From an uncultured Oscillibacter sp. (lineage in GTDB: Bacteria; Bacillota; Clostridia; Oscillospirales; Oscillospiraceae), in NCBI GenBank assembly GCA_904393855.1, contig CAJFNE010000074.1, positions 1 to 8,799 of the forward strand: a DNA stretch of 8,799 nucleotides, read 5' to 3'. A program made the position numbers and the translations under genes. The notes under the pieces were generated by a model, which did not search any database, was not told the DNA's origin, and worked only from the letters and a program-made list of their open reading frames with translations. Shown here in pieces: positions 1 to 5,729 of the stretch; position 1 is the first letter of the stretch, and each line of letters starts with the position of its first letter.

Positions 1-22
1 TCCATTTCAGTTCCATCCCCTA

Positions 23-1009
23 TCATGAATCTGTACGGATGTAGTAGCGGCGCTTGCCGTTTTCCTCCCGGCGCTGTACCCGGCCCCGGACCTCCAGGTA
101 GTCCAGGTGGGCCAGGGCCTCCCCCACGGCGAAGAACTTCTGCTCCAGGGGGAAGTCCGCCCAGCTGCGGCTGCGGATCTTCCAGCGCATCCGACCGGCG
201 ATGTCGTAGCCCGTCAGCCCCGGCTCGTCCCGGACGGTCTGCCAGGCGTCCTCAATCCGCCGCAGGTGGTGGGCGGTCAGCTCGTCCACCCGATCCGCCA
301 GCACGCCGGTCTCCGCCCGGTGGGCCGGCAGCAGCAGCTTCACCGGCAGGTCCCGCACCTTCTGGAGGCTCTCCAGATAGCTGCCCAGGGCGTCGGGCAT
401 GGTCTCCCATCGGCAGATGTTGGGGGAGATGTGGAACAGGATGTGGTCCCCGGCAAAGAACCACTGATACTCCGGGTCGTAGAGGCACATGTGGCCCGGC
501 GTGTGGCCCGGCGTCAGGATACAGTGGAGGTGATGGCCGCCGTAGGTCAGCACGTCCCCGTCTTTCAAATAGTGATATTGGGCCCAGACATCCGGCGCGG
601 CCTCCTGGGCGGGGTTGGAGTCCCAGAGGTGGTCGATCTCCTCCTGGGTAAACCCGTCCTTGATGTACTCGGCGTAGATGTCCCGCCAACAGTCGTCGTC
701 CATGTAGTCCTCCACGCCGGGGCCGTCGATCTCCCCGATGAAGAGGCTGCACCCCGGCCGCAGCAGCTCCGCCGCCAGGCCCACGTGGTCGCTGTGGAGG
801 TGGGTTGCGAAGATGTCCAGCCGGTCCCGGTCCACCCGGAGCTCCGCCAGCTGGCGCTCCATGGCCACGCGGCAGGAGGCCCAGCGGAAGCCCGTGTCGA
901 TCAGCAGGCTGCGCTCTCCCTGGATCAGATAGCTGTTTAAGGTTTTCAGGGGACTGCCTTCCAGGGGAATCTCCAGCCGCCAGAGGCCCTCCGCGATGCG
1001 CTCCGCCAT
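23..1009 (-). CDS. MBL-fold metallohydrolase with C-terminal winged helix
   Basis: A 328-residue cytoplasmic protein of the metallo-beta-lactamase superfamily, closest in layout to LACTB2-like hydrolases. All expected metal ligands are visible: HLHSDH (H70, H72, D74, H75), H169 in GHTPGH, D188 in AGDH and H230 in PAH, so an active binuclear metal hydrolase is likely. Residues about 242-326 form the helical/winged-helix tail common in this subfamily. The substrate cannot be read from sequence; thioester, lactone or nucleic-acid hydrolysis are all known for relatives. The frame is open 49 codons further upstream, but the ATG at 1009 is preferred. It has AAGGAG seven bases upstream, the family N-terminus begins just after it, and a good promoter at 1073-1101 lies inside the longer frame. 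No signal peptide or membrane segment is seen. It is divergent from the SLH protease gene, and no terminator is visible in the 22 bases left of its stop. Confidence 0.9.
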   Translation of the reverse strand: MAERIAEGLWRLEIPLEGSPLKTLNSYLIQGERSLLIDTGFRWASCRVAMERQLAELRVDRDRLDIFATHLHSDHVGLAAELLRPGCSLFIGEIDGPGVEDYMDDDCWRDIYAEYIKDGFTQEEIDHLWDSNPAQEAAPDVWAQYHYLKDGDVLTYGGHHLHCILTPGHTPGHMCLYDPEYQWFFAGDHILFHISPNICRWETMPDALGSYLESLQKVRDLPVKLLLPAHRAETGVLADRVDELTAHHLRRIEDAWQTVRDEPGLTGYDIAGRMRWKIRSRSWADFPLEQKFFAVGEALAHLDYLEVRGRVQRREENGKRRYYIRTDS

Positions 1010-1047
1010 ATGGTCACTCCTTGCTCTGTTCTGAATTTCATAAGAAC

Positions 1048-1064
1048 GCCCGCTCTCCGCGGGC
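1048..1064 (-). other. 5'-end hairpin of the MBL transcript
   Basis: A perfect 6-bp inverted repeat, GCCCGC / GCGGGC with a 5-nt loop, lies about 2 nt downstream of the start site predicted from the minus-strand promoter at 1073-1101. The mRNA would begin almost directly with this hairpin. It could stabilise the 5' end or be an operator; the sequence does not decide. Confidence 0.5.
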
Positions 1065-1072
1065 CTGACGCC

Positions 1073-1101
1073 AGTATAGCAGATTCCCCGGTGCTTGTCC
1101 A
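1073..1101 (-). promoter_or_regulatory. Sigma-A-type promoter for the MBL hydrolase
   Basis: Read on the minus strand: -35 TGGACA (1096-1101), 17-bp spacer, -10 TATACT (1073-1078). The predicted start is near 1066, giving a leader of about 57 nt. It diverges from the protease promoter, with about 19 bp between the two -35 boxes, so the two promoters could share a regulator. Confidence 0.7.
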
Positions 1102-1120
1102 GAGAGGGGCGTGTTTCTGC

Positions 1121-1149
1121 TTGCGCCAGGTTTCCAACGGTGCTACAAT
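1121..1149 (+). promoter_or_regulatory. Sigma-A-type promoter for the SLH protease
   Basis: -35 TTGCGC (1121-1126), 17-bp spacer, -10 TACAAT (1144-1149). The start would be near 1156, leaving about 25 nt before the ATG at 1181. The ribosome binding site GGAGG lies at 1168-1172. Confidence 0.7.
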
Positions 1150-1180
1150 ATGACAAACCGATACTTTGGAGGCAAGACCC

Positions 1181-2482
1181 ATGAAAAGAAAACTCACCTC
1201 ACTGCTCTGCGTTCTGGTTTTCGCAATCAGTATGATCCCCTCCGCCTCCGCCCTGGAGGGGGAGGCCCTGCGGGCTGCGGACACCCTGGCCGCGCTGAAC
1301 CTGGTGGACAGCGCCGGCGCCGCGGTGGACTACAACCTGAATAACACCGCCACCCGGGCCCAAGCGGCGCAGCTGCTGGTGCGGCTGGCCGGCGCGGAGG
1401 ATGCCGCCCAGAGCGCTGGCAGTTCCGGCTTCCAGGACGTTCCCGCCTGGGCGGAGCCCTATGTGGCTTACGCCGCCCGGCAGGGCTGGGTCTCCGGCGT
1501 CAGCGCCCAGAACTTCGCGCCGGACAGCGCCGTTACCGCCAACACCTGGTGCGCCATGGTGCTGCGGATGCTGGGCTACAGCGACGCGGACGGGGACTTC
1601 ACCGTGTCGGAGGCCGCTGTCTTTGCCCAGCGGATCGGCCTGACGTCCCAGAGCTACACCGGTACCCTGACGCGGGGCGACGTGTTCCAGATCATGCGGG
1701 ACGCCCTGACTTTCCCCTACCAGGACGGCAGCGGCACGGTGATTGAGCGTCTGGTGGAGACGGGAACCTGCACCCGGGCCACCGCCAACGCCCTGGGCCT
1801 GCTGGACACGGAGCTGACCGCCCGGGAGATCGCGGACCGCTATACCGCCGCGGTCTTCTGCCTGGACCTCTACGAGACCCAGCAGGAGATTGACGCGGGA
1901 GTACCGGCGGCCAACGCCAGCGGTTTCTTCATCTCCTCCGACGGCGTGGCTGTCACCAACTACCACTCCATCGACGGCGGCATCTACGCCCTGGCCACCC
2001 TCTCCACCGGCGAGAGCTACCCGGTGGAGGAGGTCCTCTACTACGATCCGGAGATCGACATCGCCGTCCTACGGGTCTCGAAAACCTCCACCGCCGGCAG
2101 CACCACCTCCGCCTTCGCCTGCCTGGAGCTGGCGGGCACGGAGGACCTGCGCCCGGGCGATACGGTCTATGCCCTCAGCAACCCCCTGGGTCTGGGGCTG
2201 GCGGTCAGCTCCGGCGTGGTCAGCGCCGTGGGGCGGGAGGTGGATAGCTACGCCCTGCCCTGCGTTCTGAATACCGCCGACATCTCCCGGGGCAGCAGCG
2301 GCGGCGCGCTGCTGAACGCCTACGGCCAGGCGGTGGCCGTCACCACCGGCGCCTATACATACGGCAACAGCATGTACCTGGGCGTCCCCGTGGACCCGGT
2401 GATGTCCGCGGACCTCACCGCCCACAGCTGGACCCTGGCGGAGGTCAAGGCCCTGGAGGCCGACCGGGAGGACGCCGCCTGA
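1181..2482 (+). CDS. Secreted SLH-domain trypsin-like serine protease
   Basis: A 433-residue exported protein. Residues 1-24 are a signal peptide (MKRK, a hydrophobic core, then SASA before LEGE). Residues about 30-180 resemble S-layer homology repeats (for example FQDVPAWAEPYVAYAARQGW and the RGDVFQIMRDAL segment), which usually bind cell-wall polymers. Residues about 240-410 form an HtrA/DegP-like S1C protease domain with the full triad: H262 in NYHSI, D293 in EIDIAVL, S373 in GSSGG. No PDZ domain follows, so it is shorter than DegP and may cleave constitutively at the cell surface. The frame can start at a TTG 15 nt upstream, but that codon overlaps the GGAGG site, so ATG 1181 is chosen. 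It is a single-gene unit ending at the 2505-2533 hairpin. The natural substrate is unknown. Confidence 0.9.
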   Translation: MKRKLTSLLCVLVFAISMIPSASALEGEALRAADTLAALNLVDSAGAAVDYNLNNTATRAQAAQLLVRLAGAEDAAQSAGSSGFQDVPAWAEPYVAYAARQGWVSGVSAQNFAPDSAVTANTWCAMVLRMLGYSDADGDFTVSEAAVFAQRIGLTSQSYTGTLTRGDVFQIMRDALTFPYQDGSGTVIERLVETGTCTRATANALGLLDTELTAREIADRYTAAVFCLDLYETQQEIDAGVPAANASGFFISSDGVAVTNYHSIDGGIYALATLSTGESYPVEEVLYYDPEIDIAVLRVSKTSTAGSTTSAFACLELAGTEDLRPGDTVYALSNPLGLGLAVSSGVVSAVGREVDSYALPCVLNTADISRGSSGGALLNAYGQAVAVTTGAYTYGNSMYLGVPVDPVMSADLTAHSWTLAEVKALEADREDAA

Positions 2483-2504
2483 TCCCGCGCCCAATACAGA
2501 AAGT

Positions 2505-2545
2505 CCCCCGGACATCCGCAGGATGTCCGGGGGGTGTTTGCTTTA
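2505..2545. terminator. Hairpin terminator shared by two convergent genes
   Basis: A perfect 13-bp stem (2505-2517 with 2521-2533) with a GCA loop stands between the protease stop at 2482 and the HAD stop at 2543. On the plus strand it is followed by a T-rich but interrupted run (GTGTTTGCTTTATT). On the minus strand the tail is ACTTTCTGTATT. It can plausibly terminate both genes, though neither U-tract is ideal. Confidence 0.8.
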
Positions 2546-3208
2546 TTGGGATTCCTGACTGAGGATGAAAGCCTCCAGCTCCTCCGCCGTCCGCACCACG
2601 GCCAGGGCCCCGGCGCCCTCCAGCTCGCCCGGGTCGGCGTAGCCGAAGAACTCCACGCCCACGCAGTCGATGCCGCAGGCCTTGGCCCCCAGTACGTCGA
2701 ATTTCCGGTCGCCCACCATCAGGATCTCCCGTCGCTGGGCCTCCGTCAGGCCCAGGCGGCGCATGGTCTCCCGGATGACGTCCTCCTTCTCCCAGTCCAC
2801 CTCCGGCGGACTGCCGGTGATGGCGCTCAGCAGCGGCGTGAAGCCGAACTTCTCGCAGATGGGCCGGCACATCATCTCCGGCTTGGAGGAGGCCAAAGCC
2901 AGCACATACCCCCGCGCCCTCATTCGGATCATGAACTCCCGCATACCCGGCGCCGCCGCGTTTTCAAACTTCCCGATGGGCACATACCGCTCCCGGAACA
3001 GGCGGATGCCCTCCTCCGCCTGGGCCGGGGTGAATCCGCAGTAGCGCATGTAGGAGTCCTGCAGCGGCGGCCCAATGAACTGCAGCAGCGTCTCCTCATC
3101 CGGCACCGGCTCCCCCATCTTCTCAAAGGCATAGCGCAGGGAGTTGAGAATGCCCTCCTTGGAATCCGTCAGCGTCCCGTCCAAATCCAAAAACAGATAC
3201 CGATACAC
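2543..3208 (-). CDS. HAD-superfamily phosphatase, phosphoglycolate phosphatase-like
   Basis: A 221-residue HAD subfamily IA hydrolase of the Gph-like group. Motif I is DLDGT (nucleophile D8, acid/base D10), motif II includes S107 in LASSKP, the motif III lysine is probably K141, and motif IV is GDRKFD (D167, D171). The helical cap lies between about residues 15 and 85. It should dephosphorylate a small phosphorylated metabolite; the specific substrate cannot be assigned. I start it at GTG 3208, which has an AGGGGGG site six bases upstream and puts DxDGT at the usual position 8. A TTG 24 nt further upstream lies before the predicted transcription start and is rejected. It is a single gene, convergent with the protease and divergent from lysR. 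Confidence 0.88.
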   Translation of the reverse strand: MYRYLFLDLDGTLTDSKEGILNSLRYAFEKMGEPVPDEETLLQFIGPPLQDSYMRYCGFTPAQAEEGIRLFRERYVPIGKFENAAAPGMREFMIRMRARGYVLALASSKPEMMCRPICEKFGFTPLLSAITGSPPEVDWEKEDVIRETMRRLGLTEAQRREILMVGDRKFDVLGAKACGIDCVGVEFFGYADPGELEGAGALAVVRTAEELEAFILSQESQ

Positions 3209-3232
3209 GGATGTCCCCCCTCTCTCTTTCAA

Positions 3233-3261
3233 ATTCTACCATCATTTCTGTGGCCCCGCAA
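3233..3261 (-). promoter_or_regulatory. Promoter for the HAD phosphatase
   Basis: Read on the minus strand: -35 TTGCGG (3256-3261), 17-bp spacer, -10 TAGAAT (3233-3238). The predicted start near 3226 gives a very short leader of about 18 nt containing the ribosome binding site. A second TACAAT further upstream lacks a matching -35. Confidence 0.55.
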
Positions 3262-3308
3262 GAGAAAATATTGTATTCCGCGGCTGGACCCGGTTCGCCA
3301 ATCGCCGG

Positions 3309-3337
3309 TTGACATCTCTTCCCGGGGATTCTATACT
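3309..3337 (+). promoter_or_regulatory. Near-consensus promoter for lysR-mscS
   Basis: -35 TTGACA (3309-3314), 17-bp spacer, -10 TATACT (3332-3337): one mismatch from sigma-A consensus. The start would be near 3344. The repeated CGGTT just before and overlapping the -35 (from 3291 and from 3306) could be part of a regulator site, but no clear LysR-type dyad is evident. Such a strong promoter for a regulator gene suggests that repression or the downstream channel gene may matter. Confidence 0.8.
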
Positions 3338-3378
3338 AAGCCATATCGAGGCTCGTCCACAGAGGGAGGAGGGGGAGC

Positions 3379-4383
3379 ATGACATTTCAGCAATTGGCGT
3401 ATGTGGCGGAAATTTTCAAATGCGGCTCCATCAACAAAGCGGCCCATCAGCTGGGGCTCTCCCAGTCCGGCATCTCCGCCGCGGTGCGGGAGCTGGAGGA
3501 GGAGCTGGGCATCCAGTTCTTCCATCGCAGCAACCGGGGCGTGGAGTTTACCCCGGAGGGGGAGAAGTTCTTGAGCTACGCCGTCTCCCTCCTGGAACAG
3601 AAGCGGCGGATCGAGCGCCTGTACGGCCCCGGCCGGAACGAGGCCGCGCCCGTCCGCTTCTCCGTGTCCACCCAGCGCTATCCCTTTACGGAGGACGCCT
3701 TTCTGCGGATGCTGCAGGCCGCGGAGGACAGCCGCTACCGCTTCTCCATCAAGGAGACGGGCATGGACGCCGTGATCGACGATGTGTACGACCACCGCTC
3801 CGACCTGGGCGTGATCTTTCTGACGGAGCTGACGGAGAAGATCATCCGCCGCCTGCTGGACGCCCGGTCCCTGGTGTTCCATGAGATTGCCGCCGTGCCC
3901 CCCTGCATCTACGTCCGCCGGGAGCACCCCCTGGCGGGGCGGGAGACCGTGGCGGAGGCGGATCTGGAGGGATATCCCTATGTCTCCTTTGAGCACGCCC
4001 AGGGCGTGGCGGTGGATTTTTCCGAGGAGTACCCGGAGATGTCCCTGCGGCGGCCGGACCGCTGGATTCATGTGAATAACCGGGCCACCATGATGAACGT
4101 CCTGGCCCGGACGGACGCCTACACCACCGGCAGCGGGCTGCTGGTGGAGGACTTCATCAGCCAGGCGGTGGTCACCGTGCCCCTGGAGGGGAAGCGCCCC
4201 ATCCACATCGGATGGATCGCGCCCCGGGGCAGCCGGCCCTCCCCCAGAGCCGCGCAGTTCCTGCGGCTGCTGGAGGACTCCGTGTCGGATTCCATTGAGT
4301 TCACAGCGCGGATGCACCGATCCCTGGCGGCGGAGGGCCGCCCTGAAACGCAAAAGGAGGAAACGGAATGCCAACCAACGTAA
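3379..4383 (+). CDS. LysR-family transcriptional regulator
   Basis: A 334-residue protein. Residues 1-60 are the typical LysR winged helix-turn-helix (MTFQQLAYVAEIFKCGSINK, then the AAHQLGLSQSGISAAVRELE recognition region and the wing NRGVEFTPEGEKF). Residues about 92-305 form the two-lobed periplasmic-binding-protein-like effector domain. The last 30 residues are a polar tail past the usual fold, and part of its coding sequence doubles as the ribosome binding site and start of mscS. Start ATG 3379 has a strong GGAGGAGGGGG purine run just upstream. The effector is unknown. LysR genes are often divergent from their target; here the tightly overlapping co-directional mscS is the best candidate target, with the divergent HAD gene as an alternative. 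Confidence 0.92.
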   Translation: MTFQQLAYVAEIFKCGSINKAAHQLGLSQSGISAAVRELEEELGIQFFHRSNRGVEFTPEGEKFLSYAVSLLEQKRRIERLYGPGRNEAAPVRFSVSTQRYPFTEDAFLRMLQAAEDSRYRFSIKETGMDAVIDDVYDHRSDLGVIFLTELTEKIIRRLLDARSLVFHEIAAVPPCIYVRREHPLAGRETVAEADLEGYPYVSFEHAQGVAVDFSEEYPEMSLRRPDRWIHVNNRATMMNVLARTDAYTTGSGLLVEDFISQAVVTVPLEGKRPIHIGWIAPRGSRPSPRAAQFLRLLEDSVSDSIEFTARMHRSLAAEGRPETQKEETECQPT

Positions 4384-5177
4384 CGGAGCTCATGAAGAAC
4401 TGGAACGTGTCCCTCAGCGGTGTGCTGTCGGCCCTGATCACGCTGCTGGTGTGCCTGGTGGTGACCCGGATTGTGCTGAAGCTGCTGCGGCGGCTGCTGA
4501 ACAATTCCAAGCTGGATGCCCGGATGCAGAAATACGTGCTCTCCGGTGCCAAGGTACTGCTGTACCTGCTCACCGCCATCATCGTGGTGGGGAGCATGGG
4601 GGTGGACATGACCTCCCTGGTGGCGCTGCTGTCCGTGGCGTCCCTGGGCGTCACCCTGGCGGCGGAGGACATTCTGGCCAACGTGGCCGGCGGCCTGGTG
4701 ATCCTCTCCTCCCATCCCTTTGCCATCGGGGATTATATTGAGGTGTCCGGCACCGCCGGCACCGTGGAGGAGATCCGCCTGAACCACACCACGCTCGCCA
4801 CGCCGGACGGCCTGACGGTGCTGCTGCCCAACAAGACCCTGGCGGACTCCCAGGTGATCAACTACTCCTCCCTGGGCCGGCGGCGGGTGACCCAGGTGAT
4901 CAGCGCCTCCTATGACGATGCCACGGAAACCGTGCGGGCCGCCTGTCAGACGGCCATGGACAACACCCCGGGCATCCTGCGGGACCCCGCCCCCGCCGTG
5001 TACGTCACGAATTACGGGGAGAGCGCCATCGAGTACACGATCTACTGCTGGACGGCTACGGCGGATTACCTGCCGGCCAAGTTCGCCCTGGCGGAGAACC
5101 TGCGGTCCGCCTTCGCGGCCCATGGCGTCACCATGACCTACAACCATTTGAATGTGCACATTGTCCCCCCGCAATAG
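4368..5177 (+). CDS. Small-conductance mechanosensitive channel, MscS family
   Basis: A 269-residue inner-membrane channel that would open under membrane tension to release solutes during hypo-osmotic shock. Three membrane segments are seen at about 16-39, 58-78 and 82-113. The third is the Gly/Ala-rich pore helix (LGVTLAAEDILANVAGGLVI). It is followed by the hallmark PFAIGDYIEVSGTAGTVEEI and then LPNKTLADSQVINYS of the beta domain, with the alpha/beta cytoplasmic domain to the end. The length is close to E. coli MscS (286). AAGGAGG at 4354-4360 is seven bases before the ATG, inside lysR, so translation is probably coupled. The stop is followed after two bases by hairpin 5180-5209. A plain MscS is likely; other solutes or regulation by the LysR protein are inference. 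Confidence 0.93.
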   Translation: MPTNVTELMKNWNVSLSGVLSALITLLVCLVVTRIVLKLLRRLLNNSKLDARMQKYVLSGAKVLLYLLTAIIVVGSMGVDMTSLVALLSVASLGVTLAAEDILANVAGGLVILSSHPFAIGDYIEVSGTAGTVEEIRLNHTTLATPDGLTVLLPNKTLADSQVINYSSLGRRRVTQVISASYDDATETVRAACQTAMDNTPGILRDPAPAVYVTNYGESAIEYTIYCWTATADYLPAKFALAENLRSAFAAHGVTMTYNHLNVHIVPPQ

Positions 5178-5179
5178 AT

Positions 5180-5209
5180 TGGGAGGCGCTCCGCATGGAG
5201 CGCCTCCCA
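5180..5209 (+). repeat. Hairpin A, left copy of a 28-bp direct repeat
   Basis: A perfect 13-bp inverted repeat (TGGGAGGCGCTCC / GGAGCGCCTCCCA) with a GCAT loop, two bases after the mscS stop. Bases 5180-5207 recur exactly at 5367-5394. This copy is followed by CAGTCTGTCG and lacks a T-run, so on its own it is a poor intrinsic terminator. Confidence 0.85.
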
Positions 5210-5366
5210 GTCTGTCGATAAACCCAGGAATCCCAGATGGCGGGAGGGAAGGGTGTGCGCGGGAAACCCAGGAAGGGTGTCCTGCGCCGTTAAAATCATA
5301 AGTTTTCAGAACCTTAAAAAGTTCTGAAAACTTGTTCAGCTTGTCGAAAAGGCTTTTTCGACAAGC
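5208..5366. mobile_element. Possible 159-bp MITE-like insert between repeat copies
   Basis: The DNA between the two 28-bp copies starts CAGTCTGTCGATAA and ends TTTTCGACAAGC followed by TG. The reverse complement of the end is CAGCTTGTCGAAAA, so the ends match at 11 of 14 positions as terminal inverted repeats. Inside are two AAACCCAGGAA copies (5220-5230, 5264-5274), two GGAAGGGTGT copies (5247-5256, 5271-5280) and two long hairpins. It encodes no protein. A non-autonomous miniature element is the best reading; a chance cluster of intergenic repeats is the alternative. Confidence 0.45.
5300..5333. repeat. Hairpin B inside the putative insert
   Basis: A perfect 13-bp inverted repeat, AAGTTTTCAGAAC (5300-5312) and GTTCTGAAAACTT (5321-5333), with an 8-nt A-rich loop. 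It is AT-rich, in contrast to the flanking DNA, and no T-run of terminator type follows it. Confidence 0.75.
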
Positions 5367-5368
5367 TG
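5337..5368. repeat. Hairpin C, right end of the putative insert
   Basis: A perfect 14-bp inverted repeat, CAGCTTGTCGAAAA (5337-5350) and TTTTCGACAAGCTG (5355-5368), with a GGCT loop. Its right arm is also the right terminal repeat matching the start of the insert at 5208. It abuts hairpin D without a gap. Confidence 0.75.
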
Positions 5369-5398
5369 GGAGGCGCTCCGCATGGAGCGCCTCCTTTT
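5367..5398 (+). terminator. Hairpin D, right copy of the repeat, with T-run
   Basis: An 11-bp stem GGAGGCGCTCC / GGAGCGCCTCC (5369-5379, 5384-5394), GCAT loop, then TTTTCC. Bases 5367-5394 are the exact second copy of the 28-bp repeat. With its T-run this is the better terminator for mscS transcription, and it probably represents the ancestral terminator displaced from the gene by the 159-bp insert. Confidence 0.7.
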
Positions 5399-5546
5399 CC
5401 CGGAGCATCCCTGCCGCCCCGCAAATAACCGACGGAAATCGTCGCCGCGCAGGCTGGATTTTTCATCGATACGATGTTTTTGTATCATGTTCATAACTTT
5501 TAACTGGGGGATCGGAAAAAGCTTCCGCCCCCCGACTGCCGCAGCT
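5399..5546. other. Intergenic region, no gene seen
   Basis: No credible coding frame is found on either strand. An interrupted GC-rich hairpin lies at 5506-5533 (GGGGG, CGGAA, loop, TTCCG, CCCCC), and a short GATAC/GTATC inverted repeat lies near 5470-5490. Neither has a T-run. The segment ends where the kinase promoter region begins. Confidence 0.6.
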
Positions 5547-5563
5547 TTCGACAGAATTCGACA
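5547..5563 (+). promoter_or_regulatory. Direct TTCGACA repeats upstream of kinase promoter
   Basis: TTCGACA occurs at 5547-5553 and 5557-5563, exactly 10 bp apart, so both face the same side of the helix. The second ends 6 bp before the -35 box. This is the layout of an activator or tandem-binding regulator site. No family is identified. Confidence 0.4.
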
Positions 5564-5569
5564 AAATTC

Positions 5570-5598
5570 TTGTATTTATCCCCGCTTTTTGGTATGAT
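5570..5598 (+). promoter_or_regulatory. Promoter for the histidine-kinase-like gene
   Basis: -35 TTGTAT (5570-5575), 17-bp spacer, -10 TATGAT (5593-5598). The start would be near 5605, leaving an unusually long leader of about 125 nt before ATG 5730. The -35 is imperfect, consistent with help from a protein at the adjacent repeats. Confidence 0.65.
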
Positions 5599-5604
5599 AT
5601 TGGT

Positions 5605-5729
5605 GCAATAGGAATGTGTTTCCTGGGTGGTCCGGCGTCCGGCGGCAAATGCTATGGGCAACGGATGGCCGGACAGCCGTTTTCCGTCTATGGGCGGTGT
5701 GGCCGGTGGGTGCGGGAAAGGAGTTTTTC
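5605..5729 (+). other. Long structured leader, class not recognised
   Basis: Contains GGAA/TTCC at 5611-5623 and tandem GTCCGGC copies (5630-5636, 5637-5643), either of which can pair with GCCGGAC at 5668-5674. CTATGGGC occurs at 5652-5659 and again at 5688-5695. AAAGGAG lies seven bases before the ATG. The two competing GTCCGGC partners would permit alternative folds. I could not match it to a riboswitch class I know, so regulation by this leader is only a possibility. Confidence 0.35.

Noticed and set aside
1010..1156. N-terminal extension of the MBL hydrolase by 49 codons
   Set aside because: It would run through the predicted promoter and 5' leader; ATG 1009 has AAGGAG at ideal spacing and gives the normal family N-terminus.
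3331..4374. Long minus-strand frame opposite lysR, and similar long frames at 107-940 (+), 4119-5408 (-) and 7030-7863 (-)
   Set aside because: All lie opposite well-supported genes and have low-complexity Gly/Pro/Arg/His-rich products typical of antisense shadows in GC-rich DNA.
5178..5400. CRISPR-like array in the repeat cluster
   Set aside because: Only two copies of the long repeat, 187 bp apart, with palindromic units and no regular spacers or cas genes.
5616..5729. Upstream extension of the kinase-like protein by 38 codons
   Set aside because: No ribosome binding site precedes it; the added residues look like translated leader, and AAAGGAG positions the start at 5730.
5605..5729. Known riboswitch in the kinase leader
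   Set aside because: Checked by eye against c-di-GMP-I, TPP, fluoride, guanidine, THF and ZTP consensus cores; none matched, so no class is claimed.
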